A stretch of DNA of 64,000 bases, from assembly GCA_902518185.1 (NCBI GenBank), contig CABYFG010000003.1, forward strand, positions 1 to 64,000, read 5' to 3'. Shown here one piece after another: positions 1-9,305 of this stretch. Positions within the stretch are counted from its first letter, which is position 1, and each line of letters opens with the position of its first letter. Source of the DNA: an uncultured Pelagibacteraceae bacterium (lineage in GTDB: Bacteria > Pseudomonadota > Alphaproteobacteria > Pelagibacterales > Pelagibacteraceae). A program made the position numbers and the translations under genes. The notes beneath the pieces are model-generated. The model saw nothing but the letters and a program-made list of their open reading frames with translations. It was not told where the DNA came from and searched no databases.

Positions 1-2
1 AA

Positions 3-1013
3 AAAAATAATTTTTGGAAAAATAAAAACATTTTCATATCTGGTGTAGCAGGATTTGTTGGATCAAATCTAGCTAAAAATTTAGTCCAGAGTGGAGCAAA
101 TGTAATTGGGCTTACACAAAATAATAAAATAGAAAGTTTATTATTTTATGAAAATATAGATAAGAAGATAAATCTTTTATTTGGTAATATTACAAATAAA
201 GAGTTTTTAAAAAGTATATTTTTGAAATATAGAATTGATATATGTTTTCACTTAGCTGCTCAAGTTGAGGTTGGATCAGCTTTAAAATACCCATATTTGA
301 CTTGGGAAACAAATGTTAGAGGCACATATACACTTATGGAGGTAATAAGAGAAAGTAAAAAAAAAATTAAATCTATAATAATAGCTTCATCAGACAAAGC
401 TTATGGAAATTACCCTTTACAGAGATTGCCTTACAAAGAAAATTATGAGTTAAAACCAAATTATCCTTATGACACATCAAAAGCTTGCGCTGACATAATT
501 GCTAAATCTTATGCATCTAAATTGTATAAATTACCCATAATAATTACAAGATTTGCAAATATATATGGCTCTGGTCAATTGAATTTTACAGCTTTAATAC
601 CCGATGTAATAAAATCATGTATTTTGAATAAAAAATTTGTGATGAGAAGTGATGGAGAGGCAATAAGAGATTTTATCTATATTGATGACATTGTTGAACT
701 TTATAAATTATTAGCGAAAAATTTGTATTTAAATCCAAAAAAATATTCTGGTGAAGTTTTTAACGCTGGAACAAATGTAAAGCACAAAGTTAAAGATATA
801 ATAAAAAAAATATTTATTTATACAAATAAAGAAAAAAAATTGAAAAATGTTTTCAAGAAAATTAAAAAAAATCAAGCTAAAGGAGAATTATCTGCTCAAT
901 ATATGGATTATAAAAAACTAAATAAATTTTTTGGATGGAAACCAAAATACAAGTTTTCGAATACTCTCCCTGAACTCATTCATTGGTATCAAAAATATCT
1001 AGGAAAAAATTAG
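3..1013 (+). CDS. NAD-dependent sugar epimerase/dehydratase (CDP-glucose 4,6-dehydratase-like), 5'-truncated by window edge
   Basis: The frame of the 222..1013 ORF stays open to the window edge; my translation gives ...FWKNKNIFISGVAGFVGSNLAKNL (Rossmann GxxGFVGSNL), then SSDKAYG and YDTSKACAD (YxxxK). Confidence 0.8.
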   Translation, partial: KNNFWKNKNIFISGVAGFVGSNLAKNLVQSGANVIGLTQNNKIESLLFYENIDKKINLLFGNITNKEFLKSIFLKYRIDICFHLAAQVEVGSALKYPYLTWETNVRGTYTLMEVIRESKKKIKSIIIASSDKAYGNYPLQRLPYKENYELKPNYPYDTSKACADIIAKSYASKLYKLPIIITRFANIYGSGQLNFTALIPDVIKSCILNKKFVMRSDGEAIRDFIYIDDIVELYKLLAKNLYLNPKKYSGEVFNAGTNVKHKVKDIIKKIFIYTNKEKKLKNVFKKIKKNQAKGELSAQYMDYKKLNKFFGWKPKYKFSNTLPELIHWYQKYLGKN

Positions 1014-1016
1014 TAT

Positions 1017-2144
1017 ATGGTCATAGCTATTGACATGATTGGTACTAATTTAGGCAGCGGAACAAAAACTTATAATTTAAATTTTTGTGAAAATTTACAT
1101 CAATTAAATTTTAAAAACAAAATATACATTTTTATTACAAGGAATTATTTAAAAAATATTGATCAAAACAATAACTTAAATATTAAATATATTATTAAAT
1201 CTAAATTTTTAGAAAATATATTTTTAAGAATTTTATGGATGCAACTAATCCTACCATTTGAATTAAGGTTATTGCGAGTCAATCACCTTTTTTCTCCAAT
1301 GAATATGGGTCCAATCAGTTTAAGATTATTTAATATAAAATTTACTCTAGGCCTACATTCTAATTTGCCTTGGATTTATTTTTCAAAAATGCCAGGTAAT
1401 TTCTTAAGAAATTTTTTGACTAAAATTTTAATGGAAATTTCAATCAGGTTTTGTGATAGACTAATAGTAGACTCAGAGTATGCAAAAAAAGAAATTATTA
1501 GATTGCTTAAAATTGATGAAAAAAAAGTTTTTTTTATTTATTTAGGTATCGATAAAAAATATCTGATTGAAAAAAATGATGAGAATTACTTAGAGAATTT
1601 TGAATACAGAGATTATGCAATTTCTGTTTTGTCTTGTGTTAGATATCACAACATCATTAACTTATTAAAAGGGTTTAAATTACTAAAAAAAGAAAAAAAT
1701 ATTAAATTAAGATTTGTTTTGGTTCTACAAATCTTAGATAAAAAATATTTTGATGAAATAAAGAAGTTTATTGAAATAAATTTTCAAAAAAATGAAATTA
1801 TTTTTTTACATAATTTAGATAGTAAATTTTTAGTAAATTTGTATAAAAATTCGAAATTTTATATTTTTTCCTCTTATTGTGAAGTCTTTGGTCTGACATC
1901 TTTAGAAGCCATGTCTCAAGGATGTCCAGTAATTATCTCTAATAGATCTGCCTTAACGGAAATAAATTCAGATGCAGCTGAATACTTTAATCCAGATGAT
2001 GAAGTTGAAATAAAAGACTCTATGCACAAAATCTTATTTGAGGAAAATTTTAGAAATAAAATTATTAAAAAAGCTAAAATTCATTGTAAGAAATTTAATT
2101 GGAAAAAAACAGTTTCAAGGACTTTAAAAATTCTTAATTATTAA
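1017..2144 (+). CDS. Glycosyltransferase (GT4/GT1-like)
   Basis: C-terminal FSSYCEVFGLTSLEAMSQGCPVIISNRSALTEI motif typical of GT-B group 1 transferases. Confidence 0.85.
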   Translation: MVIAIDMIGTNLGSGTKTYNLNFCENLHQLNFKNKIYIFITRNYLKNIDQNNNLNIKYIIKSKFLENIFLRILWMQLILPFELRLLRVNHLFSPMNMGPISLRLFNIKFTLGLHSNLPWIYFSKMPGNFLRNFLTKILMEISIRFCDRLIVDSEYAKKEIIRLLKIDEKKVFFIYLGIDKKYLIEKNDENYLENFEYRDYAISVLSCVRYHNIINLLKGFKLLKKEKNIKLRFVLVLQILDKKYFDEIKKFIEINFQKNEIIFLHNLDSKFLVNLYKNSKFYIFSSYCEVFGLTSLEAMSQGCPVIISNRSALTEINSDAAEYFNPDDEVEIKDSMHKILFEENFRNKIIKKAKIHCKKFNWKKTVSRTLKILNY

Positions 2145-3858
2145 TTTTTTTTATTAAAAAATTATCAATAAAAATTGCATCAATCTCAGTTCTTAAAATA
2201 CAATCTAAAGCTTCCTCTGGTTTAAAAACTATAGGTTCGTTTTCATTAAATGACGTATTCAAAAGAACTGGAACATTAGTAAGCTTGTAAAATGCATTTA
2301 TAAGTTTTGAAAATTTACTATTATATTCTCTACTCACAGTTTGTAATCTTGCAGTATTATCAAAATGAGTAACCGCAGGAATCACTTCCCTCTTATCTTT
2401 TTTCACGGTCATCAGAGATGACATGTATGGACTAAAAAAATTTCCCTCAAACCATTCTGATTGAAATTCCTCTAAAACAGAGGGTGCAAATGGTCTAAAA
2501 CTTTCTCTCCTCTTAATTTTTCTATTAATTATATCTTTCATATTGGGATTTCTTGGGTCAGCTAATATAGATCTATTACCTAAGGCACGTGGGCCAAATT
2601 CCATTTTTCCCTGAAACCAGCCAATGACTTTCCCATCTGCGATATATTTTGAGGCTGATGTGAATAATTCATCATCAGATCTCAAATAATCATAAGAAAG
2701 TTTTTTTTTGTAGTAATCTATTTTTAATATTTCTTCAATTTGGTTTTTACTAAAATTTTTTCCTAAATATGGAGATTTTAAATTAGTAAGATTGAGGTTA
2801 TATTTAGAGGCTACCACAAAAGCGGCACCCAGAGCCCCTCCATTATCACCAGGGGCACAATTAATGAATATATTTTCAAATTTTTTTTCATCAGTAAGAA
2901 ATTTGTTAGCAGTTGAATTCAAAGCGCAGCCACCTGAATACACAATATTTTTCGAGTAATTTAATTTTTTAATTGAATTTATTATTTTTTCGAAAAAAAA
3001 TTCAAAAACCTTTTGGACAGAGGAAGCAAAATTTTTTTGGAAGTTTTTTTCTTTCATTTCATCGGAAAAGAGTTTTTCAAGTTTTAAATTAAATATTTGA
3101 TCTATTAAAAGATTTTCATCAGCAATATATCTAAATTCTTTTTTATGGTGGTTAAAAAATTCTAAATTTAAATGATAAATTTTTTCATCATTTTTAAAAA
3201 GATTATCTAAAATTTTTTTAAAATAAATCGGGTCACCATATGCAGCTAAACCCATGATTTTGTATTCATCTCCATAATTTTTATAACCTAAAAACTGAGT
3301 CATTGCATGATAAAATATTCCTAAAGAGTCTGGAAAATAATTTTTTTTTTTTATAACTATTTTATTATTTTTGCATTCTGCATACGCAAAAGATACGAAA
3401 TCACCTGACCCATCAATAGAAAGACCATTTGCATCTTGAAATTCGGAAGGATAGAAAGCTGAGGCTATATGTGCTAAATGGTGTTCAATGAAATGAAATT
3501 TAACGTTTTTATTTAATTTTAAATTTTCATTAAAAATTTTGTTAATATTTTTTTTTTTAAAAAACCTTTTTTTAGCTAAATTTTTTCCAAATGAAAAATT
3601 TTTTAGAAAATATATCCCTTTCGGTATAAAGTTACTAAATGGCTTTGTATTAAAAGCTATATCGGTTATATCATCCTCTTTCAAATTACCAATTATTAAA
3701 CATTCTTTGATAGCTTTAGCTGGAAAACCTGCATAATGTTTTATTCTATTTAATCTCTCCTCTTCGATTGCTGCAATCAAATTTCCATTAATTATAAGAC
3801 AAGCGGAAGAGTCTGCATGGTAAGTATTTACACCTAGTATTACTTTATTTTTTATCAT
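2134..3858 (-). CDS. Carbamoyltransferase (NodU/CmcH family)
   Basis: ILGVNTYHADSSACLIINGNLIAAIEEERLNRIKH N-terminus; C-terminal GWFQGKMEFGPRALGNRSILADPRN. Confidence 0.92.
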   Translation of the reverse strand: MIKNKVILGVNTYHADSSACLIINGNLIAAIEEERLNRIKHYAGFPAKAIKECLIIGNLKEDDITDIAFNTKPFSNFIPKGIYFLKNFSFGKNLAKKRFFKKKNINKIFNENLKLNKNVKFHFIEHHLAHIASAFYPSEFQDANGLSIDGSGDFVSFAYAECKNNKIVIKKKNYFPDSLGIFYHAMTQFLGYKNYGDEYKIMGLAAYGDPIYFKKILDNLFKNDEKIYHLNLEFFNHHKKEFRYIADENLLIDQIFNLKLEKLFSDEMKEKNFQKNFASSVQKVFEFFFEKIINSIKKLNYSKNIVYSGGCALNSTANKFLTDEKKFENIFINCAPGDNGGALGAAFVVASKYNLNLTNLKSPYLGKNFSKNQIEEILKIDYYKKKLSYDYLRSDDELFTSASKYIADGKVIGWFQGKMEFGPRALGNRSILADPRNPNMKDIINRKIKRRESFRPFAPSVLEEFQSEWFEGNFFSPYMSSLMTVKKDKREVIPAVTHFDNTARLQTVSREYNSKFSKLINAFYKLTNVPVLLNTSFNENEPIVFKPEEALDCILRTEIDAIFIDNFLIKKINN

Positions 3859-3867
3859 GGATATAAT

Positions 3868-4752
3868 TTATATTCTTAATTTTTTAATACTATTAAAAGA
3901 ATCATAATCTAATTTGATAAGATTTTTTTTTGGTAAAATTATCTTTCTTTTCATATCTTGTTTTACGATAATTTTTACATCATTTGACAAACACTCTAAA
4001 ATAAAAAAACTATAAGGATTTTCATGAGATATAATTGTATATTTTGCTAACGATTGAAGGTTGGATAGCTTGTTACTTGAAATAAAACCATAATTTTTAA
4101 TATTTGGGAAATTTAATTTATCACCAACAATATGAACTTTGTATTTTAACCTAATTAGTTTTTTTACTAAATTGTATGGAAAATAGCTTATTTTGTTATT
4201 ATGTTTTCTATAATAGATTAAAAAATCAATTTTTTTTCTTCTTCTAACTTTTTTTGTTAAGAGAAAATTTTTAACTACAAAATTAAAACTACTTTTTTTA
4301 ATAGTCTTTTTTGAGAGATATTTTTTTAACAAATCAGTAGAAAACACCAATTTTGATTTTCTTAAACTTAAAGAATATTCACTTATTTTATAAAATATAG
4401 GAAATATTATTCCTCTAGTAAAGTAGCTTAACAAATTAGATTTTGAATAATTTGCCCCTCCAGTAATAGGTCCTAAAATTGTTTTTGGAGGTAAAAAAAT
4501 GAATATTAAAAAGTTCCATAACGGTAAGTAATTTAAATAACATACCCTTTCATTTTTTAAAAATTTTTTCCAGCAGTAAATTATACCAAATATAGTAGAT
4601 AAATATTTTTGTTTAATCTTTTTTTTTTGATTCAAAATGAAATAAAAATTATCTTTTTCATTCATCTTATTCAAAAATAGCCTCGCAAGTTTACCCTCTC
4701 CAGTATTATCAGAGTAATCACATGCCCAGACAAAAATTTTTTTTTTAGTCAA
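3868..4752 (-). CDS. Probable glycosyltransferase
   Basis: WACDYSDNTGEGKLARLF N-terminus and SHENPYSFFILECLSNDVKIIV C-terminal segment resembling GT-B donor-site layout; sits in glycan cluster. Confidence 0.5.
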   Translation of the reverse strand: MTKKKIFVWACDYSDNTGEGKLARLFLNKMNEKDNFYFILNQKKKIKQKYLSTIFGIIYCWKKFLKNERVCYLNYLPLWNFLIFIFLPPKTILGPITGGANYSKSNLLSYFTRGIIFPIFYKISEYSLSLRKSKLVFSTDLLKKYLSKKTIKKSSFNFVVKNFLLTKKVRRRKKIDFLIYYRKHNNKISYFPYNLVKKLIRLKYKVHIVGDKLNFPNIKNYGFISSNKLSNLQSLAKYTIISHENPYSFFILECLSNDVKIIVKQDMKRKIILPKKNLIKLDYDSFNSIKKLRI

Positions 4753-6226
4753 TTTTTATAAATCTTGTTTTATGAAAAATTTTGTAAATATATTTTCCTT
4801 TAAAATAATAATAAAAAGTTTCTAATATTCTTTTTGATCTTCTAAAAAAATCATTTTTAAGTCTCCATAAGAATTCATAATTTCTCAAAAAATTTGGTAC
4901 TTGCTTTTCATCACCAGATGCTATGGCTACGGAGGCTCCAATACAAATTATCTTGAATTCTGGATACTTTTCGGAGAGATAAAAAGCAAGCTTTTCTTGT
5001 TTTGGAGTTGGCAAAGTAATAAAAGTAAGAGTCTTTTTAGATAATTTAATTTTTGTTTTAATAATCTCTTTAATGTCACCAAAAGGAAGTTCTCTATTTT
5101 CAACTTTTAATTTAAATTTTTTTTCTAAATAACTTTTTGAATTTTGACTTAAATTGCCAAGGACCAATATCTTTTTTATAAATTTAGGAATTTTTAGATT
5201 ATTGACCAAATCTCTTCCTGGGATTTTATTAATTTCTATGTGTTTTTTTAACCAAATACCATCAGGCCAATGAAACAAAATTTTTTTAATAAAAATCTCT
5301 TTATTAGCAAAGTAACCTAAAAAAGCTAAATTCATACCCGACAAGATAAAATTTTTTTTAAATGGTATTTTTTCTACTTTGTCTAAAATTTTAAAACTAT
5401 TTCTACTATAATAATTATGATCAAATTTCAATTTAAATAACGAAAAAGAACGATTAATCATTTTTGAACTATAAAAAAATAATTGATTAATTTTTGCTGG
5501 AATACGCATAATTATAAAAAAAATATTTGTTCTTAATTTATTAATTTGAAAAGATTTCAAAATTTCTAACGTTGAAATCCAATAACTCTTAATATTTTTT
5601 CCAGAAATTCCACCTGACCTCATTCTTACATAAGTTTGATTTACTATTTTAAAATTTTCCTTTTTGATTATAAATAATCTAAGGAATAATTCAAAATCTG
5701 CAGCAATTTTAAAATTTTCATTGTATAGGCCATGATTATCATAGATCTCTTTTTTTATTATTGATGCAGGATGCGGTGGCATTAAGCCAAATTTCATTTT
5801 CCATTTTTTAAATCCTTTAGATGAATAAAATCTTGTTATTCTGTAATAATCTGAATTATCAAAATATGCTACATTTCCTAAAAAAATTTTCGAATTTTTA
5901 TTTTTATTTTTATTTTTGGTTTTAAAAAAATTTTCAATAGTTTTATTGGATTGAAAAATATCATCAGAATTCAAAATGCATATAAATTCTCCAGAAGACT
6001 TTTGAATTCCGAAGTTAATGGATTTGTAAATACCAAAATCTTTTTTTACGAAAATTTTTTTTTGTTTATGAGGATATTTTTTTAATATTGATAAAGTTTT
6101 ATCTTTTGATCCACCATCAATTATGACATGTTCTATATCTTTATAGGATTGAGAACAGACTGAATTGAGAGTATCTCTTATTGTTTTTTCACTGTTTAAC
6201 GTAACAGTTATAATTGAAAATTTCAT
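4745..6226 (-). CDS. Bifunctional-looking glycosyltransferase: N-terminal GT2 domain plus C-terminal WecG/TagA/CpsF (GT26) domain
   Basis: N-term FSIITVTLNSEKTIRDTLNSVCSQSYKDIEHVIIDGGSKD; C-term HWPDGIWLKK...PGRDLV...FITLPTPKQEKLA...CIGASVAIASGDEKQVPNFLRNYEFLWRL. Confidence 0.82.
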   Translation of the reverse strand: MKFSIITVTLNSEKTIRDTLNSVCSQSYKDIEHVIIDGGSKDKTLSILKKYPHKQKKIFVKKDFGIYKSINFGIQKSSGEFICILNSDDIFQSNKTIENFFKTKNKNKNKNSKIFLGNVAYFDNSDYYRITRFYSSKGFKKWKMKFGLMPPHPASIIKKEIYDNHGLYNENFKIAADFELFLRLFIIKKENFKIVNQTYVRMRSGGISGKNIKSYWISTLEILKSFQINKLRTNIFFIIMRIPAKINQLFFYSSKMINRSFSLFKLKFDHNYYSRNSFKILDKVEKIPFKKNFILSGMNLAFLGYFANKEIFIKKILFHWPDGIWLKKHIEINKIPGRDLVNNLKIPKFIKKILVLGNLSQNSKSYLEKKFKLKVENRELPFGDIKEIIKTKIKLSKKTLTFITLPTPKQEKLAFYLSEKYPEFKIICIGASVAIASGDEKQVPNFLRNYEFLWRLKNDFFRRSKRILETFYYYFKGKYIYKIFHKTRFIKID

Positions 6227-6282
6227 TTTTAATAAATTATTGCATATTAAAACTTTTTATATAATAGTGATTTAAACAATTT

Positions 6283-7365
6283 ATGAAAATTAAAAAAGCA
6301 ATTATTACAGGTATAACTGGTCAGGATGGATCGTACCTAGCAGAATTATTGTTAAAAAAAAAATATGAAGTTCACGGAATTAAAAGAAAATCATCGTCTT
6401 TCAATACATCTAGAATTGACCACCTTTATGAAAACAAGGCTTATAGAAATAAGTTTTTTTTACATTACGGAGATCTTCTTGACTCTAATTCATTAATGAA
6501 AGTAGTAAGTAAAATTAAGCCGGATGAAGTCTACAATTTCGCTGCGCAAAGTCATGTTGGTATTAGTTTTCAACAACCAAATTATACATCACAAGTAAAT
6601 TCAATTGGTGTTTTAAATTTACTGCAAGCAATATATGAATGTGGTCTCGCTAAGAAAACTAAATTTTATCAAGCATCAACCTCAGAACTTTATGGAGAAA
6701 TACAGGAGCCAAGACAGTCTGAAAAGACAAAGTTTTATCCAAAAAGTCCATATGCAACATCTAAATTATTTGCTTATTGGATATCAAAAAATTATAGAGA
6801 GTCATATGGGATTTTTGCATCTAATGGAATACTTTTTAACCATGAATCACCAAGAAGAGGTGAAACTTTTGTAACTAGGAAAATTACTTTGGGATTGAGT
6901 AAAATTATTCATGGTTTAGAAAATTGTTTATATTTAGGGAATCTTTATGCTTTAAGAGATTGGGGTCACGCAAAGGATTATGTAGAAATGTGTTGGAAAG
7001 TTTTACAATATAAAAAGCCTGATGATTTTGTTATTGCAACTGAAAAGCAATATTCAGTAAAATTCTTTTTAGATCAATGTTTTAAATATTTAGGCATAAA
7101 AGTAAAATGGATTGGATCTGGTTTAAAAGAGCATGCAAAAATAATAAAATTTGACACAAATAAATTTCCTTTTCTTAAAAAGAACATGATTATAGTAAAA
7201 GTAAGTAAAAAATATTTTAGACCAAATGAAGTAAACAATTTAATTGGAAACGCAAATAAAGCTAAAAAACTTTTAAAATGGAAACCTAAGATAGATATCT
7301 ATCAATTAATTAAAGAAATGCTTGATAATGATTTGGAAGATATTAGAAAATCAAAATTGAAGTAA
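6283..7365 (+). CDS. gmd: GDP-mannose 4,6-dehydratase
   Basis: ITGITGQDGSYLAELLLKKKYEVHGIKR, STSELYGEIQE, YATSKLFAYW, FNHESPRRGETFVTRKIT, LRDWGHAKDYVEMCW. Confidence 0.96.
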   Translation: MKIKKAIITGITGQDGSYLAELLLKKKYEVHGIKRKSSSFNTSRIDHLYENKAYRNKFFLHYGDLLDSNSLMKVVSKIKPDEVYNFAAQSHVGISFQQPNYTSQVNSIGVLNLLQAIYECGLAKKTKFYQASTSELYGEIQEPRQSEKTKFYPKSPYATSKLFAYWISKNYRESYGIFASNGILFNHESPRRGETFVTRKITLGLSKIIHGLENCLYLGNLYALRDWGHAKDYVEMCWKVLQYKKPDDFVIATEKQYSVKFFLDQCFKYLGIKVKWIGSGLKEHAKIIKFDTNKFPFLKKNMIIVKVSKKYFRPNEVNNLIGNANKAKKLLKWKPKIDIYQLIKEMLDNDLEDIRKSKLK

Positions 7366-7369
7366 AAAA

Positions 7370-8299
7370 TTGAAATATAGAGTTTTAATTGCTGGTCAAG
7401 AGGGAATGGTTGGTAATTCTATTTATAAATTTTTAAAAAAAAAAAAATTTAAAATTATTGAGTGTAAAAGAAAAAATCTAGATTTCACTGATCAAAAATC
7501 TGTTGATAAATGGTTCAAAAAGAAAAAACCTGATTTGGTAATTAATGCAGCTGGTAAAGTTGGTGGTATTTTAGATAATAAATTATTTCAATCAGATTAC
7601 TTGTATATTAACTCAATGATCGGATTAAATATAATACATGCATCAAATAAATATGGTGTCAAAAAATTAATAAATTTGGGATCAGCTTGCATATACCCTA
7701 AAAATACTCAACAACCAATAAAAGAGAGCTCTTTACTTTCGTCTAGTCTTGAAGAAACTAATGAGGGCTATGCATTAGCAAAAATATTATCACTGAAATA
7801 TTCTCAATATTTAAGAAAAAAATTAAAAAAACAATTTGTTTCTTTAATGCCAGCAAATTTATACGGTATTGGGGATAACTTTGATCTTAGATCAAGTCAC
7901 GTATTGCCAGCATTAGTTAAAAAATTCACTTTAGCTAAAATCAGAAAATTATCTTCGGTAGAGGTCTGGGGTTCTGGAAAAGTAAAAAGAGAATTCTTGA
8001 ATGTTGAGGATTTGTCATCTGCTATACATTTTATTATAAAAAAAAATATTAAGAATGATTTTATAAATGTCGGAGGTGGCGAACATTACTCAATAAAGGA
8101 ATTATCATATATTTTAAAAAAAATAATTGGTTTCAAAGGTAAAATTATTTTCAACAGAAGATATCCAGACGGAGTAAAAAAAAGAAAATTAAACTCAAAT
8201 ATAATGAAAAAATTAGGATGGAAACCTAAAGTTAAGCTTAAAGAAGGTCTTATAGAATATTGTGATTATTATAAGAGAAATATAATGCCTAATGAATAA
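7370..8299 (+). CDS. fcl: GDP-L-fucose synthase (TTG start)
   Basis: LGSACIYPKNTQQPIKESSLL, YALAK, MPANLYGIGDNFDLRSSHVLPALVKKF, close to the E. coli Fcl pattern. Confidence 0.93.
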   Translation: MKYRVLIAGQEGMVGNSIYKFLKKKKFKIIECKRKNLDFTDQKSVDKWFKKKKPDLVINAAGKVGGILDNKLFQSDYLYINSMIGLNIIHASNKYGVKKLINLGSACIYPKNTQQPIKESSLLSSSLEETNEGYALAKILSLKYSQYLRKKLKKQFVSLMPANLYGIGDNFDLRSSHVLPALVKKFTLAKIRKLSSVEVWGSGKVKREFLNVEDLSSAIHFIIKKNIKNDFINVGGGEHYSIKELSYILKKIIGFKGKIIFNRRYPDGVKKRKLNSNIMKKLGWKPKVKLKEGLIEYCDYYKRNIMPNE

Positions 8300-9305
8300 T
8301 TTTTTTTTTTATAAAAACTATTAAGGCAAAATATATAAAAGAAGTACTAGTAATTGTAATTATATTATTAATATCAAAAAGACTTAGCATGATTGGATAA
8401 CAAAGTAAGAAAATTAGTATTATCAATGTTTTTTCTAGACTATATTTCGATAACAGTAAATGATGTAAATGATTTCTGTCAGAATTAAGAGGATTCTTTT
8501 TTTCTAGAATTCTAATTATAAATAATCTTATAAGTTCAAGACCGGGGATGATCATATATAAAACTACTTGGTCGGCATAAATTATATAATTTTGATTATA
8601 TAATGATATAAAAAAATAACTTATTAAATAACCAAGGAGTAAAGATCCACTATCTCCTAAAAAAGTTTTATTTTTATAGTTTAGATATGAAAATGCGATC
8701 ATTGAAATTATTAAGATACTGACAATTAATGAAAATATATAAAAAAAAATGATACATGAAAAAATTAAAAGACTATAGATACTTGATTGTAAGTTAATTC
8801 CATCAAACATATTTAAGGCATTTAAAAAAACTACAAAACAAAAAATTGAAAAGATTAATTTAAAATTTTTCAAAAAAAACTCATCTTTTAAAAAAGAGAA
8901 TTTGATCTTATCTAAAATTAAGTTGTTATCTAAATATAATTGTAAAAAAATTATTATAATAAGTATCAAAAATTTTAAGTTAGGTCTTAAATTTAGCTTA
9001 TCATCAACAAAGCCTAATATAAAAATTAATGTAGCAATCATCATGAAATAATTAAGAGAACTTTGACTTTGAAAAAAAACTTCTTTTTCTAATAAATTAT
9101 TTTGAAACTTGAGAATGATGCAGTAAATAATTAAATTAAAAAAAATAATTTGACCACCTGCAAGTGGCGTAGGTTTTGAGTGAAATTTTCTTATTTTATC
9201 AGGGACATCAATATTAAAATTAAAAATTTTTATTTTATGAAATAAGAATATCAAGGCAAAATTTATACACATGAAAGATAAAATTATTAAAATAGAATTT
9301 TCCAT
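8289..9305 (-). CDS. Undecaprenyl-phosphate glycosyl-1-phosphate transferase, MraY/WecA family
   Basis: Multi-TM; IRKFHSKPTPLAGG, LGFVDDKLNLRPNLKF, NALNMFDGINLQ, FLGDSGSLLLGYLI, HLHHLLL motifs. Confidence 0.9.
   Translation of the reverse strand: MENSILIILSFMCINFALIFLFHKIKIFNFNIDVPDKIRKFHSKPTPLAGGQIIFFNLIIYCIILKFQNNLLEKEVFFQSQSSLNYFMMIATLIFILGFVDDKLNLRPNLKFLILIIIIFLQLYLDNNLILDKIKFSFLKDEFFLKNFKLIFSIFCFVVFLNALNMFDGINLQSSIYSLLIFSCIIFFYIFSLIVSILIISMIAFSYLNYKNKTFLGDSGSLLLGYLISYFFISLYNQNYIIYADQVVLYMIIPGLELIRLFIIRILEKKNPLNSDRNHLHHLLLSKYSLEKTLIILIFLLCYPIMLSLFDINNIITITSTSFIYFALIVFIKKKIIH

Noticed and set aside
8300-8310. T11 run at the fcl / WecA-like convergent junction as a terminator
   Set aside because: No stable hairpin precedes it; it encodes the Lys-rich C-terminus of the minus-strand gene.
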